41,986 bases of DNA, from assembly GCA_964642795.1 (NCBI GenBank), contig CAZXRQ010000006.1:1-41986 (forward strand), in the 5' to 3' direction. The translations under genes and the position numbers were made by a program. The stretch is from JAVVVD01 sp964642795. Lineage in GTDB: Bacteria > Bacillota > Clostridia > Christensenellales > CAG-138. Positions 23,551-33,217 of this stretch are shown here, piece after piece. The first letter of the stretch is position 1, and every line of letters starts with the position of its first letter. The notes under the pieces were generated by a model that was given only the letters and a program-made list of their open reading frames with translations, had not been told where the DNA came from and searched no databases.

Positions 23551-24921
23551 ATGGAAGAATTACGCAAGGAAAACAGAATGGGCACGGAGCCAATAGGCGG
23601 CCTGATAGTCAAGATGTCGCTCCCCATGATGATAAGTATGCTGGTGCTGGCACTTTACAACGTGGTGGACAGCATATTCGTTTCGCGCATAAGTGAAAAT
23701 GCGCTTACCGCCGTATCGCTGGCGTTCCCGTTTCAAATGCTGATAGTGGCGGTGGGCGTGGGTACCGGCGTGGGCGTCAATTCCCTCGTTGCGCGCAGGC
23801 TGGGCGAAAAGGATCAGGCGGCGGCGGACAGGGCGGCGGCCAACGGGCAGTTCCTCGCTTTGATAAGCGCAGCGGTGTTTACGGTGATATTTGCGCTGTT
23901 TTCCCGCCCGCTGCTGGCCATATTCACCCCCGATGCGGACATACTGGATAAGGCCGTATCCTACCTCACCATATGCGGCTCCTTCTGTATATTCGGCATA
24001 TTGCAGGTGATGAACGAAAAGACGCTGCAGGGCACCGGCACCATGCTTCAGCCCATGATAGTGCAGCTTGCGGGCGCGGTGTTCAACATCGTGTTTGACC
24101 CTGTGTTGATATTCGGCCTTTGGGGCTTTCCCAAGCTGGGCGTGGCGGGCGCGGCCATAGCCACGGTGGGCGGCCAGTTTGTCGGCCTGCTGCTAAGCGT
24201 ATATTTCCTGTTTTTCCGCTGTAAGCTGATAACCGTGCGGCTCAAGGGGTTCCGCCCGCACAGGCGTACTATTAACGAAATATACCAGGTGGGGCTTCCG
24301 TCTGCGATAATGCAGGCGATAGGCTCTGTATGCACGTTTGGCATGAACAAGATACTTATAGCCTTTTCCCCAACTGCGGTGAGTGTGCTGGGCGTGTATT
24401 TCAAGCTGCAATCCTTCGTGTTTATGCCGGTGTTCGGCCTTAACTCGGGCATAATGCCGATAATGGGCTATAATTACGGCGCAAAGCACAAGGCTCGCCT
24501 TGTGCGCACGTTCAATATAGGCATGATATCCGCCGTGTGCATAATGGCGGTGGGTATGGCAGTATTTCAGCTGCTTACACCGGAGCTGCTGCTGCTGTTT
24601 GACGCATCCGAAAACATGCTTGCAATGGGTGTGCCTGCGCTGCGCACAGTGAGCCTTTGTTTCCCGTTTGCGGCGTTTTGCATAATATCAGGCGCACTGT
24701 TTGGGGCGCTGGGGGACGGTGTTTATAGCCTTGTGGTTTCGGTGTGCCGCCAGCTGCTGGTCATACTGCCGGTGGCATATCTGTTTGCAAGTCTGTTCGG
24801 CCTTAGCGCCGTATGGTATTCGTACGTCGTAGCGGAGGCGATATCCGTCACCGTGTCGGCGCTGTATGTGCGCCGCATATTCAAAAAGCGAATCAATCCG
24901 CTGGGGGAGCAGACCGCATAG
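23551..24921 (+). CDS. MATE-family efflux transporter
   Basis: Twelve-helix multidrug/toxin extrusion transporter of 456 residues, driven by a Na+ or H+ gradient. The two MATE halves are clear: GGLIVKMSLPMMISMLVLALYNVVDSIFVSR opens the first, LTAVSLAFPFQMLIVAVGVGTGVGVNSLVARRLGEKD is a hallmark loop, and FGLWGFPKLGVAGAAIATVGGQ and NSGIMPIMGYNYGAKHKARL mark the second. The ATG at 23551 is used; the nearest purine-rich site (AAGAAAG) is weak. A TATAAT at 23509-23514 may serve as its own -10, so it need not be part of the upstream operon. Confidence 0.95.
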   Translation: MEELRKENRMGTEPIGGLIVKMSLPMMISMLVLALYNVVDSIFVSRISENALTAVSLAFPFQMLIVAVGVGTGVGVNSLVARRLGEKDQAAADRAAANGQFLALISAAVFTVIFALFSRPLLAIFTPDADILDKAVSYLTICGSFCIFGILQVMNEKTLQGTGTMLQPMIVQLAGAVFNIVFDPVLIFGLWGFPKLGVAGAAIATVGGQFVGLLLSVYFLFFRCKLITVRLKGFRPHRRTINEIYQVGLPSAIMQAIGSVCTFGMNKILIAFSPTAVSVLGVYFKLQSFVFMPVFGLNSGIMPIMGYNYGAKHKARLVRTFNIGMISAVCIMAVGMAVFQLLTPELLLLFDASENMLAMGVPALRTVSLCFPFAAFCIISGALFGALGDGVYSLVVSVCRQLLVILPVAYLFASLFGLSAVWYSYVVAEAISVTVSALYVRRIFKKRINPLGEQTA

Positions 24922-24945
24922 CGTGATCCAAAGACGTATAATCAA

Positions 24946-24973
24946 AGTGGCTGCGCCCGAAAGCGCAGCCACT
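24946..24973. terminator. Hairpin terminator between MATE and gap genes
   Basis: Eleven-base perfect arms AGTGGCTGCGC (24946-24956) and GCGCAGCCACT (24963-24973) with a 6-base loop lie between convergent genes. T-rich bases occur on both sides, so it may work in both directions. Confidence 0.8.
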
Positions 24974-24991
24974 GTTGTTTGCCGTAGGCGT

Positions 24992-26018
24992 TTATTTTGC
25001 GTCCACCTTGGCCATGTGCATGATAAGGTCGAGCAGCTTGTTGGAATAGCCCCACTCGTTGTCGTACCAGGCANNNNNNNNNNACCAGCTTTACGAAGTG
25101 CTCGTTAAGGCTGATGCCGGCGCCCGCATCGAATATGCAGGTGCGGGGGTCGGTATAGAAATCGCTGGAGACCACAGCGTCCTCGGTGTAGCCGATTATT
25201 CCGGCCCACTCGGGGGACTCGGAGGCCTTCTTCATAACGGCCTTGATCTCATCGTAGGAGGCACCCTTTTCGATGCGGCAGGTCAGATCCACCACGGAAA
25301 CGTCCGGGGTGGGAACGCGCATACTCATGCCGGTAAGCTTGCCGGCCAGAGAGGGGATGACCTTGCCAACGGCCTTTGCAGCGCCGGTGGAGCTGGGGAT
25401 GATGTTGTGCGCCGCCGCACGGCCGCCGCGCCAGTCCTTCTTGGAGGGGCCGTCAACGGTCTTTTGCGTAGCCGTAATGGAATGTACGGTGGTCATAAGG
25501 CCTTCGATTATGCCAAACTCGTCGTGTATAACCTTGGCCAGCGGGGCAAGGCAGTTGGTAGTGCAGCTTGCGTTGGATACTACATTCATGCTCTTGGTGT
25601 AGCTGGACTGGTTGACGCCCATTACAAACATAGGCGTATCGTCTTTGCTGGGGGCCGAGATAACCACTTTCTTCGCGCCGCCGGTAAAGTGGGCGGAGGC
25701 TTTCTCTGCCGTTGTGAACAGACCGGTAGACTCCACGATGTATTCCGCGCCGCACTCGCGCCAGGGGATCTCCGCAGGATCCTTTATGGCATATACCGTG
25801 ACGGGCTTGCCATTGACGAGCAGCTTGTCGTTTTTAAACTCGGCTGTTCCGTCAAATTTTCCGTGTACGGTGTCGTAGGTTATCATGTATGCCATGTAGT
25901 CAGGATCGAGAAACGGGTCGTTTACGCCTACCACTTCAACGTCCGGATTGTTCGCTGCAGCGCGCAGCACCAAGCTTCCTATGCGGCCAAAGCCATTAAT
26001 GCCTATTTTGATCGCCAT
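24992..26018 (-). CDS. gap: Glyceraldehyde-3-phosphate dehydrogenase, interrupted by ten Ns
   Basis: Oxidises glyceraldehyde-3-phosphate to 1,3-bisphosphoglycerate with NAD+. The protein begins MAIKIGINGFGRIG and has the active-site SNASCTTNCLAP, a GGRAAAHNIIPSSTGAAKA stretch and SLNEHFVKL before the gap. Ten Ns at 25074-25083 break the frame. The bases on either side join exactly if the Ns are removed: on the minus strand, ...AAGCTGGT plus TGCCTGGTAC... reads KLVAWYDNEWGYS, the conserved GAPDH end, then terminates at 24992-24994. The true length is then 338 residues. The ATG at 26018 is preferred to 26024 because GGAGGG is 6 bases before it. Confidence 0.95.
25074..25083. other. Assembly gap (ten Ns) with probably no missing sequence
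   Basis: A scaffold join placed inside gap. Removing the Ns restores the conserved GAPDH C-terminus without loss of a residue, so the real gap is most likely zero bases and the N-run is a placeholder. Confidence 0.9.
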
Positions 26019-26116
26019 TGTCATCCCTCCTGTATTGGATATAAAATTTATCAAGCCTGCGGACAAAATACAAGCCTTTGAAAACCATACTTAGAATCTG
26101 CATTTTACCGTTAAAT

Positions 26117-26145
26117 ATATTATTCTTTTTTTACTGGTTTCGCAA
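26117..26145 (-). promoter_or_regulatory. Promoter of gap
   Basis: On the minus strand TTGCGA (26140-26145) and TAATAT (26117-26122) are 17 bases apart. About 100 bases of leader separate it from the gap start. Confidence 0.5.
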
Positions 26146-26209
26146 CTTTTTTTAAGCGTTTTTGAATAAATGTGATATAACATGGCACAAACATAAGCCA
26201 AACTTATGA

Positions 26210-26234
26210 CCGGGGAGGAAAATATCCTCCCCGG
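26210..26234 (-). terminator. Hairpin after the molybdenum hydroxylase gene
   Basis: Ten-base perfect arms CCGGGGAGGA (26210-26219) and TCCTCCCCGG (26225-26234) with a 5-base loop begin 12 bases past the stop. No T-run follows on the minus strand, so termination is likely but not textbook. Confidence 0.65.
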
Positions 26235-26246
26235 CTGCGATGGTGC

Positions 26247-28811
26247 TTAGCTTTCCTTTGAATAAGGTGTGCCCTTGAGCGGCAGCTCGGTGCGGAAAAC
26301 TCCGTCGCGGTTGAAGTAGGCAAGCTGTACGGCAGGGGCCGTGGGTATCGAGCAGATTTCGCCCACGCCCTTTGCACCACATGCGAGACTGGACTCGTTT
26401 TTGCCTGTAATGGCGGTGACTATCTCAGGCACGTCCGGCGCTTTGAACAGGCCCAAAGTCCCTAGCTTGGCGGTGGGACGGCAGTTATCCAGCGGGAAGT
26501 CTTCCGTAAGCGCATAGCCCAGGCTCATCACGACGCCGCCCTCGATCTGGCCGGACAGCGCGCGGGGATTTACTGCGCGGCCCACATCATGCGCGGCGAC
26601 GACTTTTTTCAGTCTCCCATTTTCCTCCAGCTCCACAAGGTGCGTGGCATAGCCGTATGCCACATGGCTCACTGGGTTCGGCTTGTCGCTGCCCAGCTTA
26701 TCGGTGACGCTGGTGTATTCGCCAAGAAATTCGCGTCCCTCCAAAGCCTCAAGGCTGCCTTCCGTGCGCAATGCGGCCATGAGCGCATGTGAGGCGCGGC
26801 ATGCTGCTTCGCCCGCGTGCAGCGTCTGGCGCGACGCTGTGGTGTTGCCGGAATCCGGGCTGGTTAACGTATCCGGCTTTTCGTAGATCATGATATCCGG
26901 CGCAAAGCCGGTGATCTCGCACACCATCTGCGTAAGCACCGTTCCCATGCCCTGGCCGATGCAGGCGGCCGAGGAATGAATATGCAGTCTGCCGCCGAGC
27001 ACCGCTATGCGGCAGCGGCCCGTATCCGGTATGCCAACGCCCAGGCCGGAGTTCTTCATTGCGCAGGCGATACCGGCTTCCGGGTGTGCCGTGTATTCAT
27101 CACGCACGGCATCCAGCGTTTCGACCAGCGCGGTGGAGGGATCGGCTATCTGTCCGTTGGGCAGCACCTGCCCGGGGCGTATGGCGTTGAGGTAGCGAAA
27201 ATCGAATGGCGACATACCGCACATAGCCGCAAGCTGGTTGAGGTTGCACTCAGTAGCAAAGCAGCTCTGTGTCACGCCAAAGCCGCGGAAAGCTCCCGCG
27301 GGCGGGTTGTTGGTGTATATGGCGCGGCCCAGTATGTCGATATCCTGATAGTTGTACGGCCCGGCGGCATGGGTGCAGGCCCTTTGCAGCACCGGCCCAC
27401 CTAAGCTTGCGTACGCGCCGGTATCCGCGGTAAGCACCGCCTTCATGGCGGTAAGCCGGCCGCTCTCGTCGCAGCCGGTGGTAAACGTCATGGTCATGGC
27501 GTGGCGTTTGGGGTGGACGAGTATGCTCTCCGCGCGGGTCAGCTTCACCTTTACAGGCCTCCCGGTCTTCCAGGTGAGCAGCGCTGCGTGGTGCTGCACG
27601 CTCATGTCCTCCTTGCCGCCGAAGCCGCCGCCCACCATCATGGCGGTGACGCGCACGCATTCGTCGGGCAATCCCAGCATCTCGGCACACTCGCGGCGGG
27701 TCTGGTATATGCCCTGATCGGCGGAGTACACCCGTACACCGTCGCCCTCTTTGCACGCCACGGCACATTCCGTCTCCATAAATGCATGCTCGGTAAACGG
27801 AACCTTATAGGTGTTCGTCACAACATGCGCGCTTTCGGCGAGTCTGGCGTCCGCGTTGCCGCGCACAAGGTGTTCCTCCACAAGCAGGTTGTTTTCACTG
27901 TGCTCGTGTACCGGCGGCGCGCCGTGACGCATGGCCTCATCGGGGTCATGTATGCAGGGAAGCTCCTCGTATTCCACTTCGATAAGCGATTTTGCGTATT
28001 CCACGGTCTCGCGTGTTTCACCCGCTACCAGCGCTATGGCGTCGCCTAAAAAGTGCGTTATGCTGCCGACGGGTATAAGCACGTCGTAGTCCTTCTTCAG
28101 ATGGCCAATCTTCTGTTTGCCGGGTATGTCCTCGGCTGTAAGCACACAGACTATGCCGGGCGCGGCCTTGGCTTTGGAGGTATCTATGCTTACTACCCGC
28201 GCGCGGGGATACTTTGCGCGCAGGGCGGAGCCGTACAGCATGTTGTCATAATACAGATCGTCCGCGTATTTGAGCGTGCCCAGCGTCTTGCCTTCTGCGT
28301 CCACGCGCTGCATATGCTCGCCTACAAGGCCCTTGCATTCGGTATGCGGCACGGCAAGGCCGTTTTTGAATATATCGGCTGCAAGCAGTATGGCCTGCTC
28401 GATCTTTACATATCCGGTGCAGCGGCATATGTTGTTGCGTATGGCCTGCTTTACCTCCGCTGGCGTAGGGCTGGAATTTGCATCCAGCAGCGCCTTTGCG
28501 CTCATCACCATGCCTGGTATGCAGAAGCCGCACTGCACTGCGCCGCACTCGGCGAAGGCGTACGCGTATACCTCGCGCTCACGCGGGGTAAGGCCCTCCA
28601 CGGTGATAACGGACTTGCCCTCCATGCGGGAGGTGCGCTGTACGCACGCCTTCAGCGCCTTGCCGTCTATCAGCACAGTACAGGTGCCGCACGCGCCTTC
28701 GCCGCAGCCATCCTTGACGGATGTGAGTCTGAGCGTATCCCGCAGATAGTTGATCAGCTTAATATCCTCGTTTACCGTTACGCTTTTGCCGTTAACAAGG
28801 AATGTTGACAT
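26247..28811 (-). CDS. xdhD: Selenium-dependent-type molybdenum hydroxylase (xanthine dehydrogenase family)
   Basis: Molybdenum-cofactor enzyme expected to hydroxylate purines. The 854 residues fuse two modules. The N-terminal ferredoxin part has Cys 36, 41, 44 and 56 (CGEGACGTC) and a second [2Fe-2S] cluster at Cys 94, 97, 129 and 131 (QCGFCIPG, NICRCTGY). The large molybdopterin part has VGGGFGGKED, AGAFRGFGVTQ and the catalytic Glu in GAKGVGEI. There is no FAD domain, so electrons probably pass to a partner such as the YgfK encoded upstream. The layout matches the Se-dependent hydroxylase family (XdhD/XdhA of purine clusters), in which a labile selenium sits at Mo; no Sec codon is involved. 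A GGAGGG site precedes the ATG. It is third in the ssnA-ygfK-xdhD unit. Confidence 0.93.
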   Translation of the reverse strand: MSTFLVNGKSVTVNEDIKLINYLRDTLRLTSVKDGCGEGACGTCTVLIDGKALKACVQRTSRMEGKSVITVEGLTPREREVYAYAFAECGAVQCGFCIPGMVMSAKALLDANSSPTPAEVKQAIRNNICRCTGYVKIEQAILLAADIFKNGLAVPHTECKGLVGEHMQRVDAEGKTLGTLKYADDLYYDNMLYGSALRAKYPRARVVSIDTSKAKAAPGIVCVLTAEDIPGKQKIGHLKKDYDVLIPVGSITHFLGDAIALVAGETRETVEYAKSLIEVEYEELPCIHDPDEAMRHGAPPVHEHSENNLLVEEHLVRGNADARLAESAHVVTNTYKVPFTEHAFMETECAVACKEGDGVRVYSADQGIYQTRRECAEMLGLPDECVRVTAMMVGGGFGGKEDMSVQHHAALLTWKTGRPVKVKLTRAESILVHPKRHAMTMTFTTGCDESGRLTAMKAVLTADTGAYASLGGPVLQRACTHAAGPYNYQDIDILGRAIYTNNPPAGAFRGFGVTQSCFATECNLNQLAAMCGMSPFDFRYLNAIRPGQVLPNGQIADPSTALVETLDAVRDEYTAHPEAGIACAMKNSGLGVGIPDTGRCRIAVLGGRLHIHSSAACIGQGMGTVLTQMVCEITGFAPDIMIYEKPDTLTSPDSGNTTASRQTLHAGEAACRASHALMAALRTEGSLEALEGREFLGEYTSVTDKLGSDKPNPVSHVAYGYATHLVELEENGRLKKVVAAHDVGRAVNPRALSGQIEGGVVMSLGYALTEDFPLDNCRPTAKLGTLGLFKAPDVPEIVTAITGKNESSLACGAKGVGEICSIPTAPAVQLAYFNRDGVFRTELPLKGTPYSKES

Positions 28812-28827
28812 TGCCGTGTCCCTCCTC

Positions 28828-31770
28828 TTACAGGATATACGGATAGTCTTTTATCACTGCCAGTATGAAGGCCTCGATGCCCTTATCCAGTGGGTTGGGC
28901 TGATCCAGCGCATACTCTGCCGTGCTTCCATCCAGCCGCACGCGCACCTTGTTTTCGCCTGTAAGCATAAAACCGGGGTTCGTACTGTCGGTAAAATCAC
29001 ACTCATTTGCAAAGTAGGTGAGCTTATCCTTGTACGGTGCGCTGTCGTACGGGCAGAAGGTGGCGCAGTTGCCGCACTCGTTGCACATATAGTCGATGTG
29101 CAGTATCTGTTTGCCATAGCCCGGCACGTCTATTATGGCGTTTGCGCGGTTTGGGCATACCGTGGCGCAGCATACGCACACCGTATTGCAGGCGAGGCAT
29201 TTCTCGCTTGGCGTGCCGCATTCGTTCAGCCGACCCTTGCGCAAAAGCGCCTTGTGATACTCTGGATATGCGGAAGCCGGAATGTCGTAGGTATACTCAC
29301 CGCATATGGTGTAAGCGGCCTTCATCGCGTCCGCTATTCCCTCCACAACGGTGGCGGGGCCGCGCAGCGCGTCGCCCAGCACGAATACCTTGCCTGTATT
29401 GAACGCGGCATGTCCCTTATCGTCCACCTCCGCGCCATAGGCCCTGAGCGCGTCCGCGTCGGGATGCTCGCCCACTGCGGCTACGACCAGCTCTGCGGGA
29501 ATCTCTACGTGCTGACCTGTACCCACCGGGGCGCGCCTGCCGGATGCGTCCGGCTCGCCAAGCGCCATGCGTTCGCATAAGAGCTTGCCGTCCTGCTGGT
29601 TTATGGGGCTGAGCAACTCGCAGAACTCCACGCCGTCCGCTATGGCCAGCATAAGCTCCTCCGCGTCCGCGGGCATGTATTTTTTGGTGCGCCGGTAAAC
29701 CAGCGATACGCGTTCAACGCCGGACAGCCGTTTTGCCGCGCGCGCCGCATCCATCGCGCTGTTGCCGCCGCCGATGACTGCAACGCTTTTTGCACGGGGC
29801 AGCGTTTCGGCTTTGCATTTTGCGGCATGCAGGAAATCTATAACGTTAATTACGTTGCCGTCTATGGGCAGCTTTCCGCGCCCGGGCGCGCCGGTGGCAA
29901 GCAAAATGTAATCGCAGCTTGCGTTAAGCTCGTCAAACGAGGGGGCGGGAGAGCCGCAGACGAAATTTGCACCCAGCTTCTCGGCCAGCGCTACATCGCG
30001 GTCTATCGCGGCGTTCTCTATGCGGAATTCGGGGATCACCTCGCGCACTATGCCGCCGGGCTTGGTGCTTTTTTCATATACGGTAACGTCCGCTCCGCCG
30101 CGCGCAAGGAAGTATGCTGCCGCTATGCCCGCCGGGCCAGCGCCAATCACGGCGACCTTCTTGGGATTATCGCAGGCAAGCGGTTTGAGCGAATCAAGCA
30201 ATTCAACGTATGCGTGCTGCACCGCGTCCAGCTTGCAGGCGCGTATATCCACAGGCGCTTCATAGAAGCTGCGCGTGCATTTATCCATGCAGCGGTGCGC
30301 GCAGATGGCGCCGGTGATATTGGGGAGCGCGTTTCGCTGTGCGATCAGCTTGAGCGCGTCAAGATATTGCCCCTTGCCGACAAGCTCTATATATTCCGGA
30401 GCGTCCTGTCCTATGGGACAGCCGCCCTTGCAGGGCGCCGTGAAGCAGTCCATCAGCGGCACTGCTTTATCCAGCTTGCGCTTGGGCAGCGGCTTTATGG
30501 GCTTTGCATTGTGCGCGTCGGTGCGCGCGGCCGTGCTGAGCGCAGCTATACGCTCACAGTCCACGCCGCCAAACGGCGCAAACGGTACGTCAACAAACAG
30601 CTCCGCAAGCTGGCTGAGGCGGCTGTATCCGCCAGGCTTTAGTATCGTAGTCGCCACGGTTATGGGCCATATGCCCGCTTCGAACAGTCCTTTTATATTG
30701 AAATAGTCCGCGCCGCCGGAATAGGATATGCGAAGCTTGCCGTCAAACTCGCGTGCGATGCGGTTCGCCATCTCAACGGTGAGTGGGTACAGCGCCCGGC
30801 CGCTCATGTACATTTCTTCGCTGGGCAGCTCGTTTGCCTTTACGTCAACGGGGAAGGTATTTGAGAGCTTCAGGCCGAACTCCAAACCGTGCTCCTGTGC
30901 AAGCGCAGACAACCGTGCAAACATCGGCACGGCGTCCTCATATTGCAGATCCTCATTGAAGTGATGCTCATCAAAGCAGATATAGTCATAGCCCATATCA
31001 TCCAGCGTTTTGCGTGCAAACTCATAGCCGAGTATCGTGGGATTGCACTTTACAAACGTATTCAGATGCTTGGTCTCAATGAGGTAGCTCGCTATCGCCT
31101 CTATCTCCGAAGGCGGGCAGCCGTGCAGCGTGGATACGGTAACGCCGGAGCAGATATGCGGAGTTATGCAGTCGATATAGTCCGCATCGTCCGGGAACAG
31201 CGCTTTTGCTGCTGCAATGCACTCGGCCCATATGGGCGCAGCCGACGCGTCCTTCATGCCGTTTATGAAAGCATCCAGCTTTTTCGTCTTTATGCCTTCA
31301 AAATCATAGCCCACGGATATATTGAACATGAACCCGTCGCGGCAGCCAAGGCCGAAACGCTTGCTTATCAGCTTAAGCGCGACCCAAGCCTTGACATATT
31401 CCTCAAACGCCTGCGGCACGGTAAGCTCGGTGGACCATTCGCAGTTGTACCCTTCGTCGTTAGCAAGTATGCAGGGGCGGCCTATGCAGGCGGCAAGCTC
31501 CGCACCGTCCATCTTCTGCACGGTCTTCAGCTCAAAAAAGCGCGCGCCCGCAAAATACGCGGCTATTATGTTCTGTGCAAGCTGGGTATTGGGGCCGGCT
31601 GCGGGGCCGAACGGGGTCTCTATGCGACCGTCGAACAACGGCAGCGCCTTTTTGGTGTCCTTCACACGGTAGGGAGCCGCAACGTCGAATACCGAGCCGT
31701 ATTTATCGTACTCGGCGAGGGTGCGGCGCATTAGCTTTTCAAAGGGGATCGGCGTCATTCTTTCGCTCAT
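28828..31770 (-). CDS. ygfK: YgfK, putative selenate-reductase-type Fe-S flavoprotein
   Basis: Large (980-residue) electron-transfer flavoprotein of purine-utilisation clusters. In order: a dihydroorotate-dehydrogenase-like FMN barrel (residues 1-410, PFGPAAGPNTQLAQN near 53); a GltD-type Fe-S region (Cys 442, 447, 451, 490, 494, 498); two Rossmann folds (VAVIGAGPAGIAAAYF near 539 and VAVIGGGNSAMDAA later); and a C-terminal ferredoxin (CLACNTVCVCCATVCPN, CNECGNCATFCPYD). The name derives from the E. coli annotation as a selenate reductase subunit. Its genomic company indicates electron exchange with the molybdenum hydroxylase. The ATG at 31770 follows GGAGG, which overlaps the ssnA stop region; the longer frame upstream is spurious. 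Confidence 0.94.
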   Translation of the reverse strand: MSERMTPIPFEKLMRRTLAEYDKYGSVFDVAAPYRVKDTKKALPLFDGRIETPFGPAAGPNTQLAQNIIAAYFAGARFFELKTVQKMDGAELAACIGRPCILANDEGYNCEWSTELTVPQAFEEYVKAWVALKLISKRFGLGCRDGFMFNISVGYDFEGIKTKKLDAFINGMKDASAAPIWAECIAAAKALFPDDADYIDCITPHICSGVTVSTLHGCPPSEIEAIASYLIETKHLNTFVKCNPTILGYEFARKTLDDMGYDYICFDEHHFNEDLQYEDAVPMFARLSALAQEHGLEFGLKLSNTFPVDVKANELPSEEMYMSGRALYPLTVEMANRIAREFDGKLRISYSGGADYFNIKGLFEAGIWPITVATTILKPGGYSRLSQLAELFVDVPFAPFGGVDCERIAALSTAARTDAHNAKPIKPLPKRKLDKAVPLMDCFTAPCKGGCPIGQDAPEYIELVGKGQYLDALKLIAQRNALPNITGAICAHRCMDKCTRSFYEAPVDIRACKLDAVQHAYVELLDSLKPLACDNPKKVAVIGAGPAGIAAAYFLARGGADVTVYEKSTKPGGIVREVIPEFRIENAAIDRDVALAEKLGANFVCGSPAPSFDELNASCDYILLATGAPGRGKLPIDGNVINVIDFLHAAKCKAETLPRAKSVAVIGGGNSAMDAARAAKRLSGVERVSLVYRRTKKYMPADAEELMLAIADGVEFCELLSPINQQDGKLLCERMALGEPDASGRRAPVGTGQHVEIPAELVVAAVGEHPDADALRAYGAEVDDKGHAAFNTGKVFVLGDALRGPATVVEGIADAMKAAYTICGEYTYDIPASAYPEYHKALLRKGRLNECGTPSEKCLACNTVCVCCATVCPNRANAIIDVPGYGKQILHIDYMCNECGNCATFCPYDSAPYKDKLTYFANECDFTDSTNPGFMLTGENKVRVRLDGSTAEYALDQPNPLDKGIEAFILAVIKDYPYIL

Positions 31771-31781
31771 AGTGTGCCTCC

Positions 31782-33113
31782 TTAACCGTTGAGCTGGTTC
31801 CAGAGCTGCGCTGCGGATTCCAGCGTTTTTGCGTTTACAGCCTGCTCGTCTATGCCTATAAGCTCTCTGTCCTTCATCAGGAGCTTGCCAGCGCACATCG
31901 TGGTCTCACACTGGCGGCCGGTCATGCCGAATATCATGTGGCCGTCGATATTATCGGCCGAGAACGGCGTAAACGGCTTGTAGTCCATCACTATAACGTC
32001 CGCCGCCGCGCCGGGCTTTAGTATGCCGAGCGGCTCGTCGAAGTAGCGGGCGCATATCTCGCGGTTGCTGTTGAACAGCATCCCGGTCACCTCGCCCCAT
32101 GCAACGTTGGGCAGGCAGGCGTTGTGACGCTGGATTATCAGCGCCACCTTCAGGCTTTCCAGCATATCAAACGTATATGCGTCGGTACCCATGCCCACAA
32201 GTATGCCGCGCTTAATCATTTGCAGAATCGGCGCGCAGCCCACGGCGTTGCCCATGTTGGATTCGGGGTTGTTCACAACCATTGTGCCGGTTTCCTTAAT
32301 TATATCCATCTCGGCGGGGTTAACGTGTATGCAGTGGCCCAGCAGCGTCTTGGGGCCGAGTACGCCGTGGTTGAGCAGACGGTTGACCGGCCTGCAGCCA
32401 TAGTTGCGCAGGGAATCATACACATCGTTCATGCCCTCGGCCACGTGTATGTGGAAGCCGGTCATGCCGTTGTTCTCCATGACGCAGCGCTCAAAGGTTT
32501 TGTCGCTCATGGTAAACAGCGCGTGGCCGCCGAACATGGCCTTTATCATGGGATTGTTCTGCTGTGCGCAGTGGCGTATGAACTCGCCATTTTCCTTGAT
32601 GGCCTGCGTGCATTTTTCCTCGCCGTCGCGGTCGGATACCTCGTAGCACAGCACTGTGCGCACGCCCAGCTCCTTTGCCACCTCCTCGATGGCAAAAAGG
32701 CTGCCGGGAACCTCGCAATAGCTCGCGTGATGGTCGAACACAGTAGTGCAGCCGGTTTTAATGGAGTCTATGTAGGTGGTGTACGCGCTGCGGCGGGTAG
32801 CCTCCAGCGTAAGATGGCGGTCTATGGCCCACCAGGTGCCGTCCAGTATCTCGTAGAAATTGGTAGGATTGTTGCCCTTGATGGAAAGGCCGCGGGCGAG
32901 CGCGCTGTATATGTGGCTGTGCGCGTTGATGAATGCCGGCATTATCACAAGTCCCTTAGCGTCCACAAACTCCGCGTCCGGATACTTTGCGCGCAGGGCT
33001 GCGGTATCGCCAACTTCGATTATTTTTGTGCCGTCCACGGCCACGCCGCCATTTTCAATGTAGGGCAGCGCGCTGTCGCGCGTGATTACGCGTCCGTTAG
33101 CTATTACATACAT
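31782..33113 (-). CDS. ssnA: SsnA amidohydrolase/aminohydrolase
   Basis: Zinc-type amidohydrolase of the deaminase branch, 443 residues. Metal ligands are visible as HSH (65-67, in FINAHSHIYSALARG), then the histidine segments FDHHASYCE, GFHIHVAEG, LGHCIHVN and the Asp in GMGTDAYTFD. SsnA is called a selenium-metabolism protein by neighbourhood, but the fold and company suggest a purine or ring-derived deaminase/hydrolase. The ATG at 33113 follows GGAGG; the longer frame would read into the leader. It is the first gene after the leader with the terminator-like hairpin, and ygfK starts 11 bases downstream. Confidence 0.94.
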   Translation of the reverse strand: MYVIANGRVITRDSALPYIENGGVAVDGTKIIEVGDTAALRAKYPDAEFVDAKGLVIMPAFINAHSHIYSALARGLSIKGNNPTNFYEILDGTWWAIDRHLTLEATRRSAYTTYIDSIKTGCTTVFDHHASYCEVPGSLFAIEEVAKELGVRTVLCYEVSDRDGEEKCTQAIKENGEFIRHCAQQNNPMIKAMFGGHALFTMSDKTFERCVMENNGMTGFHIHVAEGMNDVYDSLRNYGCRPVNRLLNHGVLGPKTLLGHCIHVNPAEMDIIKETGTMVVNNPESNMGNAVGCAPILQMIKRGILVGMGTDAYTFDMLESLKVALIIQRHNACLPNVAWGEVTGMLFNSNREICARYFDEPLGILKPGAAADVIVMDYKPFTPFSADNIDGHMIFGMTGRQCETTMCAGKLLMKDRELIGIDEQAVNAKTLESAAQLWNQLNG

Positions 33114-33160
33114 GCCGATATCCTCCTGAATATGTGATGATACAGTAGTGTTCTGTCCAA

Positions 33161-33204
33161 ATAAAAACGCACGAACAGAAAACGCGAAGTTTTCAGCCCG
33201 TGCG
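33161..33204 (-). terminator. Intrinsic terminator/attenuator in the ssnA leader
   Basis: On the minus strand the arms CGCACGGGCTGAAAAC (complement of 33189-33204) and GTTTTCTGTTCGTGCG (complement of 33168-33183) form a stem of 15 pairs with two G-T wobbles and one mismatch. The loop is 5 bases, followed by TTTTTAT. It lies about 50 bases before the ssnA start. Nothing on the minus strand precedes it except the divergent regulator, so it can only act on ssnA-operon transcripts. Confidence 0.8.
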
Positions 33205-33217
33205 CAAAGCACTTCCT

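Noticed and set aside
26247..28811. Selenocysteine codon in the Se-dependent-type hydroxylase
   Set aside because: The frame is continuous without in-frame TGA; enzymes of this group carry selenium as a cofactor, not as Sec.
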